Made by a program: the position numbers and the translations under genes
Notes under the pieces: generated by a model
What the model was told of the DNA's origin: nothing
Seen by the model: only the letters and a program-made list of their open reading frames with translations
The model's database searches: none
Shown here: piece by piece, positions 53,130 through 61,197 of the stretch
How the letters are laid out: each line of letters opens with the position of its first letter
Position numbering within the stretch: position 1 is the first letter of the stretch
Origin: Aquabacterium sp. OR-4
GTDB lineage: Bacteria; Pseudomonadota; Gammaproteobacteria; Burkholderiales; Burkholderiaceae_C
Assembly: GCF_025290835.2 (NCBI RefSeq)
Contig: NZ_JAOCQD020000003.1
Location: 186,001 to 250,000, forward strand
DNA: 64,000 nt
Direction: 5' to 3'

Positions 53130-53891
53130 TCAAACTATCCGCCGCAACGCCTCAAAGAACAAAACCGACTGCTCCCTCTCCCCCTGCACCTGCCCCGCCA
53201 CCGTCGCCGCCAAGCCCGCATCCACCGGCGCCAAACCCAGCCCCGTCGACAAGGCCAGCACCTGCGCTTGGCAGGCCCGCTCCAGGTAGTACAGGTCGTC
53301 ATACGCGTAGTCGACGCGCTCGCCGCACACCACCACGCCGTGGTTGCCCAGGAAGGCGATGTCGGCGCTGCCCATTGCGCGGGCGATGCGCTCACCCTCC
53401 GTGTTATCAAGCGCCAGGCCGTTGTAATGCGCGTCGATGGCGGTGCGGCCGTGGAAGCGCATGGCGCCTTGTGACAGCGTGGTGTCCAGCGCGCGGGCGG
53501 TGGTCAGCGTCAGCGCGGTGGCGTAGGGCATGTGGGTGTGCAGCACGCAGGCCTTGCGGCAGATGCGGTGCACGGCGGCGTGGATGAACATGGCCGTGGG
53601 TTCCACCGGGTGACGGCCGGCCAGGCGCTGGCCGACGGCGTCCACCATCACGATGTCGTCGGCCTGGATCTCCTGCCACAGCAGGCCGCGCGGGTTCAGC
53701 AAAAAGCGGCCATCGCCGCCTGGCAGTTCCACGCTGAAGTGGTTGCACACGCCTTCGGCCAGGCCATGGTGGGCGGCGGCGCGCAGGGCCAGGGCCAGGT
53801 CTTCCCGCAGGCGGCGGATGTCGTCGCGGTGGTAGTCGTCGGCCGCTTGGGCGTCAGTGGCGTGGAATGCGGTGGAGACGGTCAGCGTCAT
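53130..53891 (-). CDS. Class II aldolase/adducin-family protein
   Basis: 253 residues from ATG 53891 (MTLTVSTAFHATDAQ). The fold of fuculose-phosphate aldolase: GLAEGVCNHFSVELPG, FLLNPRGLLWQEIQADDIV, FIHAAVHRICRKACVLHTHMPYATAL with the HxH zinc ligands, and FLGNHGVVVCGERVDYAYDDLYYLERA with the third His. The glutamate acid/base equivalent appears to be in VEPTAMFIH. Cleaves or decarboxylates an unknown phosphosugar or related hydroxy acid. It is convergent with the island, whose right edge abuts its stop, and divergent from the GNAT gene over 78 bp. Confidence 0.9.
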   Translation of the reverse strand: MTLTVSTAFHATDAQAADDYHRDDIRRLREDLALALRAAAHHGLAEGVCNHFSVELPGGDGRFLLNPRGLLWQEIQADDIVMVDAVGQRLAGRHPVEPTAMFIHAAVHRICRKACVLHTHMPYATALTLTTARALDTTLSQGAMRFHGRTAIDAHYNGLALDNTEGERIARAMGSADIAFLGNHGVVVCGERVDYAYDDLYYLERACQAQVLALSTGLGLAPVDAGLAATVAGQVQGEREQSVLFFEALRRIV

Positions 53892-53969
53892 GGGTCAGGG
53901 CGGGAGTGCATGGCGGTTCACCATCGGTGCATTCTCGGGTCGCCGATCCGTCGCTAAGCTCGCCGCACC

Positions 53970-54575
53970 ATGCCCACACCCATCCACCTCGACACGCCCC
54001 GCCTGCGCCTGCTGCCCTGGCGGCCCGATCACTTGGCCCCGTTCGCGGCGCTGAACGCCGACCCCGAGGTGATGCGCCACTTCCCGTCCACACAAACCGT
54101 CGACCAGACACAAGCCAGCATCGACCTGTGGATGGGCCAGTTTGCGCAGCAGGGCTGGAGCAACTGGGCGGTGGAACTGAAGGCCACGGGCGAGTTCATC
54201 GGATTCATCGGGCTGTCGGTGCCGCGGCGGGTGCTGCCGTTCTCGCCGTGCGTGGAGATCGGCTGGCGGCTGGCCCGCAGGTTCTGGGGCCAGGGCCTGG
54301 CCAGCGAGGGCGCGCGCGCCTGCCTGCGGGTGGGCTTCGAGCAGCTGGGCCTGGCCGAGGTGGTGTCGTTCACGGCGCTGGGCAATGCACCGTCGCGAGC
54401 GGTGATGGCACGCATCGGCATGCGCGACACAGGGCAGGATTTCGAGCACCCTGGCGTGCCGGAAGGGCACCCGCTGCGCATGCATTGCCTGTACCGCATC
54501 ACGCGCGACGAGTGGGCCGCGCAGGTGGGCAGCAGCACCCCCGCTGGCCACGGCGATGCTCGCCAACCTGGATGA
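53970..54575 (+). CDS. GNAT-family N-acetyltransferase, RimJ/RimL type
   Basis: 201 residues. Starts IHLDTPRLRLLPWRPDHLAPF, the RimJ/RimL opening, then NWAVELKATGEFIGFIGLS, EIGWRLARRFWGQGLASEGARACLRVGF (motif A with GxGxAxE), and VVSFTALGNAPSRAVMARIGM. The C-terminal ten residues are read from sequence overlapping the hipA remnant, so the end of the gene may have been altered by that insertion or fusion. The acceptor is unknown. Confidence 0.88.
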   Translation: MPTPIHLDTPRLRLLPWRPDHLAPFAALNADPEVMRHFPSTQTVDQTQASIDLWMGQFAQQGWSNWAVELKATGEFIGFIGLSVPRRVLPFSPCVEIGWRLARRFWGQGLASEGARACLRVGFEQLGLAEVVSFTALGNAPSRAVMARIGMRDTGQDFEHPGVPEGHPLRMHCLYRITRDEWAAQVGSSTPAGHGDARQPG

Positions 54576-54750
54576 CGGCCTGCCCGAGCGCACCCGCGCG
54601 CTCGATGTATCCATCGGCAGCCAGATCCGCGCCGGCCAGTTGCTGAAGACCTCGGTCTACGAGTTCCGCTACCTGGATGCGTCGCCCAGCCAGCCCGCGC
54701 TGGCGCTGCTGATGCCGAAGGCGCTTCGCGCATGCCGGCACCCCTGCTGA
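54556..54750 (+). pseudogene. Truncated hipA-like toxin gene, N-terminal remnant
   Basis: 64 codons. The first 53 (RALDVSIGSQIRAGQLLK, then YEFRYL and ALALLMP) look like the N-terminal beta-domain of HipA-type kinase toxins, which continues into a DGDLFP/MDMNLPEG region in full proteins. Here similarity breaks off after LLMP, and the frame runs into unrelated sequence and stops. HipA toxins are over 400 residues, so this is a remnant. No hipB antitoxin gene is adjacent. It overlaps the GNAT gene end by 20 bp. Confidence 0.55.
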
Positions 54751-54823
54751 GCAAGATGCGCAACGCCTGAGCCGACGGGCTGCGCCCCTGCGCTACATTG
54801 ATCGCCTCGAAAAGGAGTGACGC

Positions 54824-54970
54824 ATGGCCAAGGGTGAACAACGCAGCAACAAGATGACGAAGAAACCCAAGAAGGACAGTGCCCCCCCAAAGGAATCATC
54901 GTCGACTTCTACCAGGCCAATTGCGCCAATGACATCGATCGCGCCAAAGGGCAAGCTGAAGAACAAGTAG
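54824..54970 (+). CDS. Small basic protein, conserved in Burkholderiales by recollection
   Basis: 48 residues: MAKGEQRSNKMTKKPKKDSA, then a Pro/Ser/Thr-rich middle and the end KGKLKNK. The gene has an excellent ribosome binding site (AAAGGAG at 54811-54817, 7 bp before the ATG) and its own 70-bp upstream space. The protein is rich in Lys, with a calculated high pI, and lacks any hydrophobic segment. Similar MAKGxxRSNKxxKKPKK proteins are known to me as unannotated small proteins, but I cannot verify this here. A nucleic-acid or ribosome contact is plausible; function unknown. Confidence 0.65.
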   Translation: MAKGEQRSNKMTKKPKKDSAPPKESSSTSTRPIAPMTSIAPKGKLKNK

Positions 54971-55067
54971 ACCGAACAGACAGGGTGTCAAGGCCGGCAC
55001 AGCGCAGCGGCGTGCCGCTGGCCACAATGCCAGCCTCCGCCACCCCAGCACCTCGACCGCCTTCACC

Positions 55068-55904
55068 ATGAGCCAATGGACCTGCTTCGACGTGACGATG
55101 GATGGCGCGGTCGCGCACATCCGCATGAACCAGCCGCAGCGCCACAACGCGATGACGGCGGCCTTCTGGTCCGAGATTCCGCAGCTGTTCCGCGCGTTGG
55201 ATGCGGCCGGCAATGTGCGCGCGGCCGTGCTGTCGTCAGAGGGCAAGAACTTCACCGCGGGCATGGACCTGGGCGTGTTTGCCAATGCCGGCACGCTGGG
55301 CACGGTGGATGTGCGCGCGCGTGAGCAGTTCCGCCACCAGCTGCGGCAGCTGCAGGGCAGCTTCAATGCCATTGCCGAGGTGCGCTTTCCGGTCATCGCG
55401 GCGGTGCAGGGCGGCTGCATCGGCGGCGGGGTGGATCTGGTCAGTGCCTGCTGCCTGCGCTATGCCAGCCGCGAGGCCTGGTTCTGCATCCACGAGATCA
55501 ACATCGGCATGATGGCCGACGTGGGCACGATGAACCGCATGCCCAAGCTGATCCCCGATGCGGTGATGCGCGAGCTGGCCTACACGGGCGACCGCCTGGG
55601 CGCCGAGCGCGCCGAGCGGCTGGGCTTCGTCAACGGCCTGTTCGACGATGCCGCCGCCACCGTGGCCGGTGCGCTGGCCGTGGCCCAGCGCATTGCCCAG
55701 CGCGCGCCGGTGGCCGTGGCCGCCAGCAAGGAGATGATCAGCTACAGCCGTGACCACTCGGTGGCCGAGAGCTTTGCCTACATGAACGCGCTGCAGCCCG
55801 GGGTGTTCGACCCCGCCGACATCGAGCGCGCCATCGCGGCGCAGCAGAAGAAGCAGGTGCCTGAGTTCGCGGATCTGCCGCCGATTGCGCCGCCGCTGGG
55901 TTGA
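55068..55904 (+). CDS. Enoyl-CoA hydratase/isomerase family protein, dienoyl-CoA isomerase-like
   Basis: 278 residues. The crotonase fold has the oxyanion segments GKNFTAGMDLGVF and VQGGCIGGGVDLVSACCLRYAS. Three acidic residues that define delta-3,5-delta-2,4-dienoyl-CoA isomerase are in place: Asp in GGGVDL, Glu in CIHEINIGMM, and Asp in MADVGTMNRMPKLI. That enzyme moves conjugated double bonds during oxidation of odd-position unsaturated fatty acids. Hydratase activity would need a second Glu that is not seen at its usual site. A stand-alone gene, with 97 bp from the small basic protein gene. Confidence 0.88.
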   Translation: MSQWTCFDVTMDGAVAHIRMNQPQRHNAMTAAFWSEIPQLFRALDAAGNVRAAVLSSEGKNFTAGMDLGVFANAGTLGTVDVRAREQFRHQLRQLQGSFNAIAEVRFPVIAAVQGGCIGGGVDLVSACCLRYASREAWFCIHEINIGMMADVGTMNRMPKLIPDAVMRELAYTGDRLGAERAERLGFVNGLFDDAAATVAGALAVAQRIAQRAPVAVAASKEMISYSRDHSVAESFAYMNALQPGVFDPADIERAIAAQQKKQVPEFADLPPIAPPLG

Positions 55905-56030
55905 GCTTCAGGCGCCGATGCCGGCGTAGCCCTGCTGCCGCTCGTGGCGCAGCGCCAGCACCACCGCCTGCCAGCACCACCACCTGCCAGGTCGGCCACG
56001 GGCCTGTGATGGCCGATGGCCACCCTCGGT

Positions 56031-56831
56031 TCAAGGCAGCCACTGCAAGGCCGGATCGCCTTGCCCCGCAGCGCCCGTCAGCGGGGCGTTGAACAGCGCC
56101 GCGGCCAGCGCCCGCTCGCGCTCGGCCACCAGGGCCTGGAACGGGCGGGTGTCGCCCATCGCGCCAAAGGTTTCGAAACCCGACTCCAGAAAGTTCTGCA
56201 GCGCGCCCAGCCCGGCGGCCTGCGCGGCGCTGCGCATGGCGCGCAGGCCCACGCGCAGCAGGCGGTGGCGGGTGTGCTGCTCCAGCGCGGCCATCATGTG
56301 CAGGGTGAGCGTGATCTGGCGCTCGCGCGCCTCGGGCTGGCCCACGGCCTGCCAGGCGCCGATGTAGACGGGGGCGCTCAGCGTGGGCACCGCCGTGCCG
56401 GGCGGCGGGCCGGCCTGGGCCTGATGCTGAGCCAGGTGCCGGGCCATCGCGTCGTCGAGCTGCTCGCTCATCGCGTGCAACTCCACCAGCTCGGCCACGG
56501 TGTCCACCAGCGCGGCCGGAAACAGGCGCACCAGCGTGGGCACCACGCGGGCAAATTGCGCGTCGCGGGCGCTGAAGTCTTGAGGGCCGTACAGCTCGCG
56601 CAGAAAGAAGCGCGCGCCAGGCGCATAGCGGCCGCCGGCCACGTGGCCGTCCAGCAGGTCGGCATAGCTGCGCTCGAAGCGTGCGGCCTGGTAGGCCTTC
56701 AAGGGCGCCAGCCAGGGCGCGCCGGCAGCCGCGGTGCTGTCGCCTTGCGGGCCGCCGCGCCGGCGCTGGCCCAGCGCGGCCACGGCCTGCAGACGATCCA
56801 GGATGGCCTGGGCTCGGGGCGATGTGCTCAT
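56031..56831 (-). CDS. Conserved hypothetical protein with FFLRELYG motif
   Basis: 266 residues, no signal peptide or membrane helix, mostly alpha-helical and rich in Ala, Gln and Arg. A strongly patterned core near residues 72-100 (GARFFLRELYGPQDFSARDA, followed by FARVVPTLVRLFP) looks like the centre of an uncharacterised family of similar length. The second half (LTLHMMAALEQHTRHRLLRVGLRAMRSAAQ) forms amphipathic helices. I do not recognise a function. Its start lies across 314 bp from the SRPBCC gene on the other strand. Confidence 0.7.
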   Translation of the reverse strand: MSTSPRAQAILDRLQAVAALGQRRRGGPQGDSTAAAGAPWLAPLKAYQAARFERSYADLLDGHVAGGRYAPGARFFLRELYGPQDFSARDAQFARVVPTLVRLFPAALVDTVAELVELHAMSEQLDDAMARHLAQHQAQAGPPPGTAVPTLSAPVYIGAWQAVGQPEARERQITLTLHMMAALEQHTRHRLLRVGLRAMRSAAQAAGLGALQNFLESGFETFGAMGDTRPFQALVAERERALAAALFNAPLTGAAGQGDPALQWLP

Positions 56832-57145
56832 TCAGAGGGCTTCAGACAGCGCCTGGCGGCCATGGCCTGCGGGTGGCCGGGTGGTCGGGTGGCCGGGCGG
56901 TAAGGTGGTAGACGGGGCGGGCTGGCGCCGATGGCGGCTTCATCTTGCCAGCATACCCATGGCGCACGGCCGCGTGGCCCCGCGCCGGCGGCAGGCACAG
57001 CGCGATGCATACTGTTTTGACGGTGCCTGTTGGGGGCGCTGCCGGCGCTGGCCCGCCCGCATCTGGCGCAGCGCTTGCACCCACTGTTGCACCCACTGCG
57101 CCACCACTGCTCCCCCCACTGTTTCACCCACCGTTTGAGGCTGTC
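56832..57145. other. 314-bp gene-free divergent region with short repeats
   Basis: Lies between the hypothetical gene and the SRPBCC gene. It has GGCCGGGTGG-type near-repeats (56870-56900) and two perfect copies of TTGCACCCACTG at 57075-57098, followed by degenerate CCACTG words. A longer in-frame reading of the SRPBCC gene from 57008 would code a Pro/Ala-rich segment with no similarity, so the repeats are treated as non-coding. No promoter boxes were convincing. Confidence 0.55.
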
Positions 57146-57562
57146 ATGAAGATCACCGTCTCCACCCTGGTTGCCGCACCCATCCATGCCGTGTGGCAGG
57201 CCTACACCACGCCCGAGGACATCAAGGTCTGGAACACCGCCTCGCCCGACTGGCACACCACCGCCGCCACGGTGGATCTGCGGCCGGGCGGCCTGTTCAG
57301 CTCGCGCATGGAGGCCAAGGACGGCTCCTTCGGATTTGACTTTGCTGGCCAGTACACCGAGGTGATCCCGCTGCAGCGCCTGGCCTATGTGTTTGGCGAG
57401 CGCGCCGGGGTGGTGGAGTTTGTGCCCGGGCCCGCGGGGGTGACCGTCACCGTCACCTTTGACGGCGAGCCGACGCACTCCGAAGAGCAGCAGCGCAGCG
57501 GCTGGCAGGCCATTCTCGACAACTTCAAGTGCCATGTGACCGGCCAGCTGGCCGCGTCATGA
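57146..57562 (+). CDS. SRPBCC (AHSA1/START-like) protein
   Basis: 138 residues from ATG 57146 (MKITVSTLVAAPIHAVWQAY). This is the complete AHSA1-like barrel: TTPEDIKVWNTASPDWHTT, VDLRPGGLFSSRMEAKDGS, FDFAGQYTEVIPLQRLAYVF and HSEEQQRSGWQAILDNFKCHV. Proteins of this group bind hydrophobic ligands or act as small cofactors of stress responses; none has a clear catalytic motif. It is a single gene, and the ligand is unknown. Confidence 0.88.
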   Translation: MKITVSTLVAAPIHAVWQAYTTPEDIKVWNTASPDWHTTAATVDLRPGGLFSSRMEAKDGSFGFDFAGQYTEVIPLQRLAYVFGERAGVVEFVPGPAGVTVTVTFDGEPTHSEEQQRSGWQAILDNFKCHVTGQLAAS

Positions 57563-57763
57563 TCTGGCGCTGCACCTCGTGCTGCACACCGGGCTGGTGC
57601 CGGCGCAGTCGTGGGCAGGCTGCTGGCCGCGGGCAGTGGCGGTTGATGCGCTGTACCAGGCCGCGCCGGCAGCCGGCCAGCGGCAGGCCTTCTTGATCCC
57701 GTCGTGTGCCGCTGACAGCGCCCCGGCTCAACAAGGCGCCGCCTTGAGCGGCGGGCCGCCCGC

Positions 57764-58633
57764 TCAGCAGGCCAGGCGCAGGCTGGTGGCGCGCTGATCG
57801 TTGCGCTGGCGCAGGGCCTCGGGCATTTGATCGGCACCCGGCGCGCCGGCCTGGCGGGCGGCGGCCTGCAGGGCCTGGGCCTGCTCTCCCTGGTGCAGCA
57901 GCGCACCCAGCTCGGCGCGGCATGGCCGCGCCGATGGCGTGTTGGGCTCTGCAACGGCCAGGGCCACGGCCTGGGCACCGGTAAAGCCGGTGAGCCAGTA
58001 CCACACCGGGTCGCGGCAGCTCAGGGCCAGGCCATCCAGCGGGATGGGCGGCGCGTCGGCGGCGGGCCGCAGGCGCACATGCACCTGCAGACGGCCGTCG
58101 GCGGCCTGGCTGTAACGGGGGGGATCGGGGTCTTGCAGCGCGGGCAAGGTGGGCGGGGCGGGCAGCGCGGGTGGGGCAGGCGGGGCGTTGGGTGCCCCGT
58201 CTGCGCTCGCGCTGTTGGCGGTGTTCAGGGCGCGCGGTTCGGTGGGCGCACCCGGGCCCGGCGCTGCCACGCCGGGGGCGGCCGCAGGCTGCAGCTGCAG
58301 CATCCAGCCGCTCTGGCGAAACAGCCCGGCCAGGGTTTGCGCCAGCACCACCGCCTGGCGCGCGGTGCTGGCATCGGCCGGTGGTGGCTGGCCTTGAACC
58401 GGCAGGCGCGGCAGCAGGGCCTGCGACGAGGCCGGGTCGAGCGTCAGCCGCAGATCCAGCCAGGCCAGCTGCGGCGCTGCGCTGGCATCGGGCTGGGCCT
58501 GGGCCACGATGCCCAGCGCGCAATCGAGCGCGCCGTGCGGGTGGGCCTGCAGCGGCGCGGCGGCCAGCAGCAGGCCGGCGGCTGCGCCCAGTTGCTGCCA
58601 GCCGCTGACGGACCGCACCGCGCGCTGCACCAC
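57764..58633 (-). CDS. DUF1007-like exported protein
   Basis: 289 residues from GTG 58633, 2 bp after the cyclase stop, so the two genes are coupled. The signal peptide ends near LQAHPHG, and the mature N-terminus keeps His-Pro-His, a feature of DUF1007 periplasmic proteins. LALSCRDPVWYWLTGFTGAQAV near 205-225 also fits that family. A Pro/Ala-rich low-complexity insert (about 120-170) is unusual. DUF1007 proteins often occur with nickel/cobalt transporters, which is not the case here. Function unknown. Confidence 0.55.
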   Translation of the reverse strand: MVQRAVRSVSGWQQLGAAAGLLLAAAPLQAHPHGALDCALGIVAQAQPDASAAPQLAWLDLRLTLDPASSQALLPRLPVQGQPPPADASTARQAVVLAQTLAGLFRQSGWMLQLQPAAAPGVAAPGPGAPTEPRALNTANSASADGAPNAPPAPPALPAPPTLPALQDPDPPRYSQAADGRLQVHVRLRPAADAPPIPLDGLALSCRDPVWYWLTGFTGAQAVALAVAEPNTPSARPCRAELGALLHQGEQAQALQAAARQAGAPGADQMPEALRQRNDQRATSLRLAC

Positions 58634-58635
58634 GC

Positions 58636-59613
58636 TCAGCGGATGGCCGTCGGGTTGATGATGGCCTGCACGCCGCCGGTCATGCGGCTCTGGCCCAGCA
58701 CGAACATGAACTCCCAGGCCTTGTCCTTGACCAGGGCCTCGGTGTCGATGTTCTCCAGGATGTAGATGCCGTTTTTCGGGATCAGGATCTGGTGCACCTC
58801 GAACACGCCCACGCCCTTCTCGAAGGGCACGGCTTCCATGCCCCAGGTGTCGGCCCCCACGGCCAGCACGTTCTTGCTAACCAGGTATTCGGCGCCGTCC
58901 TTGCCCACGCCCGGCTCGCCGCTGATGTAGCGCTTGTCGTCCTTGCCCACCAGGCTCAGCCAGCCGGTGTAGAACAGCACCACGTCGCCCTTGCGGATCT
59001 CGATGCCCTGGCGCTTGGCCTGCTCGTCGATCTCCTTGCGGTTGAAGGCCGTGCCTTCGGGCACCGGGTTCTTGCCGTAGTAGGCGGCCATGTCGAGCAC
59101 CACGCCGCGGGTGACGAAGTTGGGCACCTTCTCGATGCCCAGCTTGGTCAGGCCGTTGGCCTGCACGAAGTCGCTGTTCTTGTTGCAGTTGTAGTAGACG
59201 TTGTCGATGCCGATGTGGCCCAGGCCGTCGAGCTGGGTGCCGGTGCCCACATAGCCCATGTAGATGTCGTCGTTGTAGTTGGTCTTGGTGTGTCCCAGAC
59301 CCACGCCGCCCACCTGCGCCGGCTGGTTGATCACCAGCGCCCAGCTGCGCGGGCCGAAGGCCGGCGTCTTGCTGTTGGTCTCGACGCCCAGGCGGTAGAC
59401 CTTGCCGGTCTTCACCAGCTTGGCCGCGGCCAGCGCCAGCTCGGGGCTCAGCAGGTTGGCGGCGCCGATCTCGTCGTTGGGGCCCCACTTGCTCTTGCAC
59501 CAGTCGGGCTGGGCCTGGGCCTGGGCGGCACCGGCCACCAGCAGCCCGGCCGCGGCCAGCGCGGCACCCAGCCATGACACCCCCACTCGCTTCTTCGATG
59601 CATCCACTTGCAT
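58636..59613 (-). CDS. Exported cyclase-family (kynurenine formamidase-like) protein
   Basis: 325 residues from ATG 59613, with GGAG upstream; signal peptide to about 35 (AQAQP). The cyclase fold is seen in WGPNDEIGAANLLSPE, GVVLDMAAYYGKNPV, KGDVVLFYTGWLSLVG and VGADTWGMEAVPFEKG. The metal motif is normally HxGTHxDxPxH; here it reads GTGTQLDGLGHIG, with Gln at one His position. This is either a subfamily with different metal ligands or an altered enzyme. Substrate is unknown, probably a periplasmic amide or lactone. First gene of a pair with the DUF1007-like gene. Confidence 0.82.
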   Translation of the reverse strand: MQVDASKKRVGVSWLGAALAAAGLLVAGAAQAQAQPDWCKSKWGPNDEIGAANLLSPELALAAAKLVKTGKVYRLGVETNSKTPAFGPRSWALVINQPAQVGGVGLGHTKTNYNDDIYMGYVGTGTQLDGLGHIGIDNVYYNCNKNSDFVQANGLTKLGIEKVPNFVTRGVVLDMAAYYGKNPVPEGTAFNRKEIDEQAKRQGIEIRKGDVVLFYTGWLSLVGKDDKRYISGEPGVGKDGAEYLVSKNVLAVGADTWGMEAVPFEKGVGVFEVHQILIPKNGIYILENIDTEALVKDKAWEFMFVLGQSRMTGGVQAIINPTAIR

Positions 59614-59819
59614 GTCGACTCCTTGTGCAACGAGGTCCGGCACGGGCAGCAGGCCTGGGCGGCGGCGTGTCTCCTCGTCGGAAATCTGCTTGGCCGGCGC
59701 ACGCCACCCGGCGCGGATGATCGTCTGCCCGCGCCTCTTGCGGGTTGCTTTTTTGCTGAAGGGCGGGTTAGTCCGGAACGCGCTTGTCGCCCAGGCGTCA
59801 GGCCGTTGCGGCAAGGGTG

Positions 59820-60953
59820 TCAGAGCAGCACCACGTCGCGCATGGCCTGGCCGGTGGCCAGGCGGTCGAAGCCGCGGTTGATGTCGTCCAGCGTCAGGGT
59901 CTCGCCCATCAGGCGGTTCACCGGCAGCTGGCCACGCTGGTACATCTGCACATAGCGCGGAATGTCGCGGGCCGGCACGGCCGAGCCGATGTAGCTGCCG
60001 CGCAGGGTGCGCTCTTCGGCCACCAGCTGCACCGGTGGCAGGGCAAAGCGGCGGTCGGGGTGGGGCAGGCCGGCGCTGATGGTGCTGCCACCGCGGCGCG
60101 TGATGGCCCAGGCCAGCTCCATGGCCGGGATGGCGCCGGCCATCTCGAAGGCGTAGTCGACGCCGCCGCGCGTGAGGGCGCGCACCTGCTCGGCGGCGTC
60201 GGGGGCGCTGGCGTTCACGGTGGCGGTGGCGCCCAGTTCGCGCGCCAGCGCCAGCTTGGCCTCGCTGAGGTCCAGCGCCACCACCTCGCGCGCCCCCGAG
60301 GCCACCGCCGCCAGCAGCGCCGAGAAGCCCACCCCGCCCAGGCCCAGCACCGCGGCCGTGCTGCCGGCCTGCACGCGCGCGGTGTTGATGACCGCGCCCA
60401 CACCGGTGAGCACCGCGCAGCCGAACAGCGAGGCTTCGGCCCAGCTCAGGCTGGCTGCGCTGTCGGGCAGTGCAATGCACGAGCGCTGCGACACCACGGC
60501 ATGGTCGGCAAAGCAGCTCACGCCCACGTGGTGGTGCACCGGCTGGCCCGCCAGGTGCAGACGCCGGCCGCCGCCCAGCAGGGTGCCGGCGCCATTGGCC
60601 GCGGCGCCGGGCTCGCACAGGGCCGGCCGGCCTTCCTGGCAGGGCAGGCAGCCGCCGCAGCTGGGCATGAACACCAGCACCACCCGGTCGCCCGGCTGCA
60701 GACGGGTGACCCCGGGCCCGCAGGCCAGCACCTCGCCCGCCGATTCATGACCCAGGGCCATCGGCACCGGCCGCGGTCGGTCGCCCGAGATCACCGACAG
60801 GTCGGAGTGGCACAGCCCCGCGGCGCGCAGGCGCACCAGCACCTCGCCGTGGCCGGGTGGATCGAGTTCAAGCTCGCGGATCTTCAGCGGCCGGCTGTCG
60901 GCATACGGGGCGGGCAGGCCGATGGTTTCGAGCACGGCGGCGCGGATCTTCAT
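59820..60953 (-). CDS. Zinc-dependent alcohol dehydrogenase, class III-like MDR
   Basis: 377 residues from ATG 60953 (MKIRAAVLETIGLP). Catalytic zinc ligands are in AGLCHSDLSVISG and GHESAGEVLACG. The structural zinc cluster is PSCGGCLPCQEGRPALCE (four Cys). The NAD-binding Rossmann segment is TAAVLGLGGVGFSALLAAVASGA, with Asp in VVALDLSEAK favouring NAD. It oxidises an unknown primary alcohol or aldehyde. It is divergent from the hydratase/acyl-CoA dehydrogenase cluster over 244 bp, so it might share a substrate or regulator with it. Confidence 0.92.
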   Translation of the reverse strand: MKIRAAVLETIGLPAPYADSRPLKIRELELDPPGHGEVLVRLRAAGLCHSDLSVISGDRPRPVPMALGHESAGEVLACGPGVTRLQPGDRVVLVFMPSCGGCLPCQEGRPALCEPGAAANGAGTLLGGGRRLHLAGQPVHHHVGVSCFADHAVVSQRSCIALPDSAASLSWAEASLFGCAVLTGVGAVINTARVQAGSTAAVLGLGGVGFSALLAAVASGAREVVALDLSEAKLALARELGATATVNASAPDAAEQVRALTRGGVDYAFEMAGAIPAMELAWAITRRGGSTISAGLPHPDRRFALPPVQLVAEERTLRGSYIGSAVPARDIPRYVQMYQRGQLPVNRLMGETLTLDDINRGFDRLATGQAMRDVVLL

Positions 60954-61197
60954 GCGGGGCACTCCGGTGGTTCGGCCCAGTCTAGAAGGCCGGCGCAGCG
61001 GGCGCATCGGGCGCAGCCCGGGGCCGGCTGGCGCCAAGCGGCCGCGGGTGCCACGCGATGCCACGCCGCGCCGCGCCGTTAAGGCCGGCAAAAGGCGCGC
61101 TTCCCGCTTTACGAATGGCGTGTGGCGCGCGCTGCGGTCATGCTCGGGCCCCGACAAAACATCCGAGCGCGGCGCCGGCCTGGGCGCTGCCAGCCGC

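Noticed and set aside
57075..57098. Two perfect 12-bp repeats TTGCACCCACTG as possible operator
   Set aside because: They belong to a longer degenerate CCACTG-rich stretch that looks like slippage; spacing and symmetry do not suggest a regulator site.
57008..57145. Extension of the SRPBCC gene upstream to an ATG at 57008
   Set aside because: It would add a low-complexity Pro/Ala segment made of short repeats; the family N-terminus begins exactly at ATG 57146.
59728..59754. CCCGC/GCGGG hairpin followed by a T-run on the plus strand
   Set aside because: Both flanking genes are on the minus strand, where no T-run follows, and the stem is only 5 bp. No plus-strand gene ends here.
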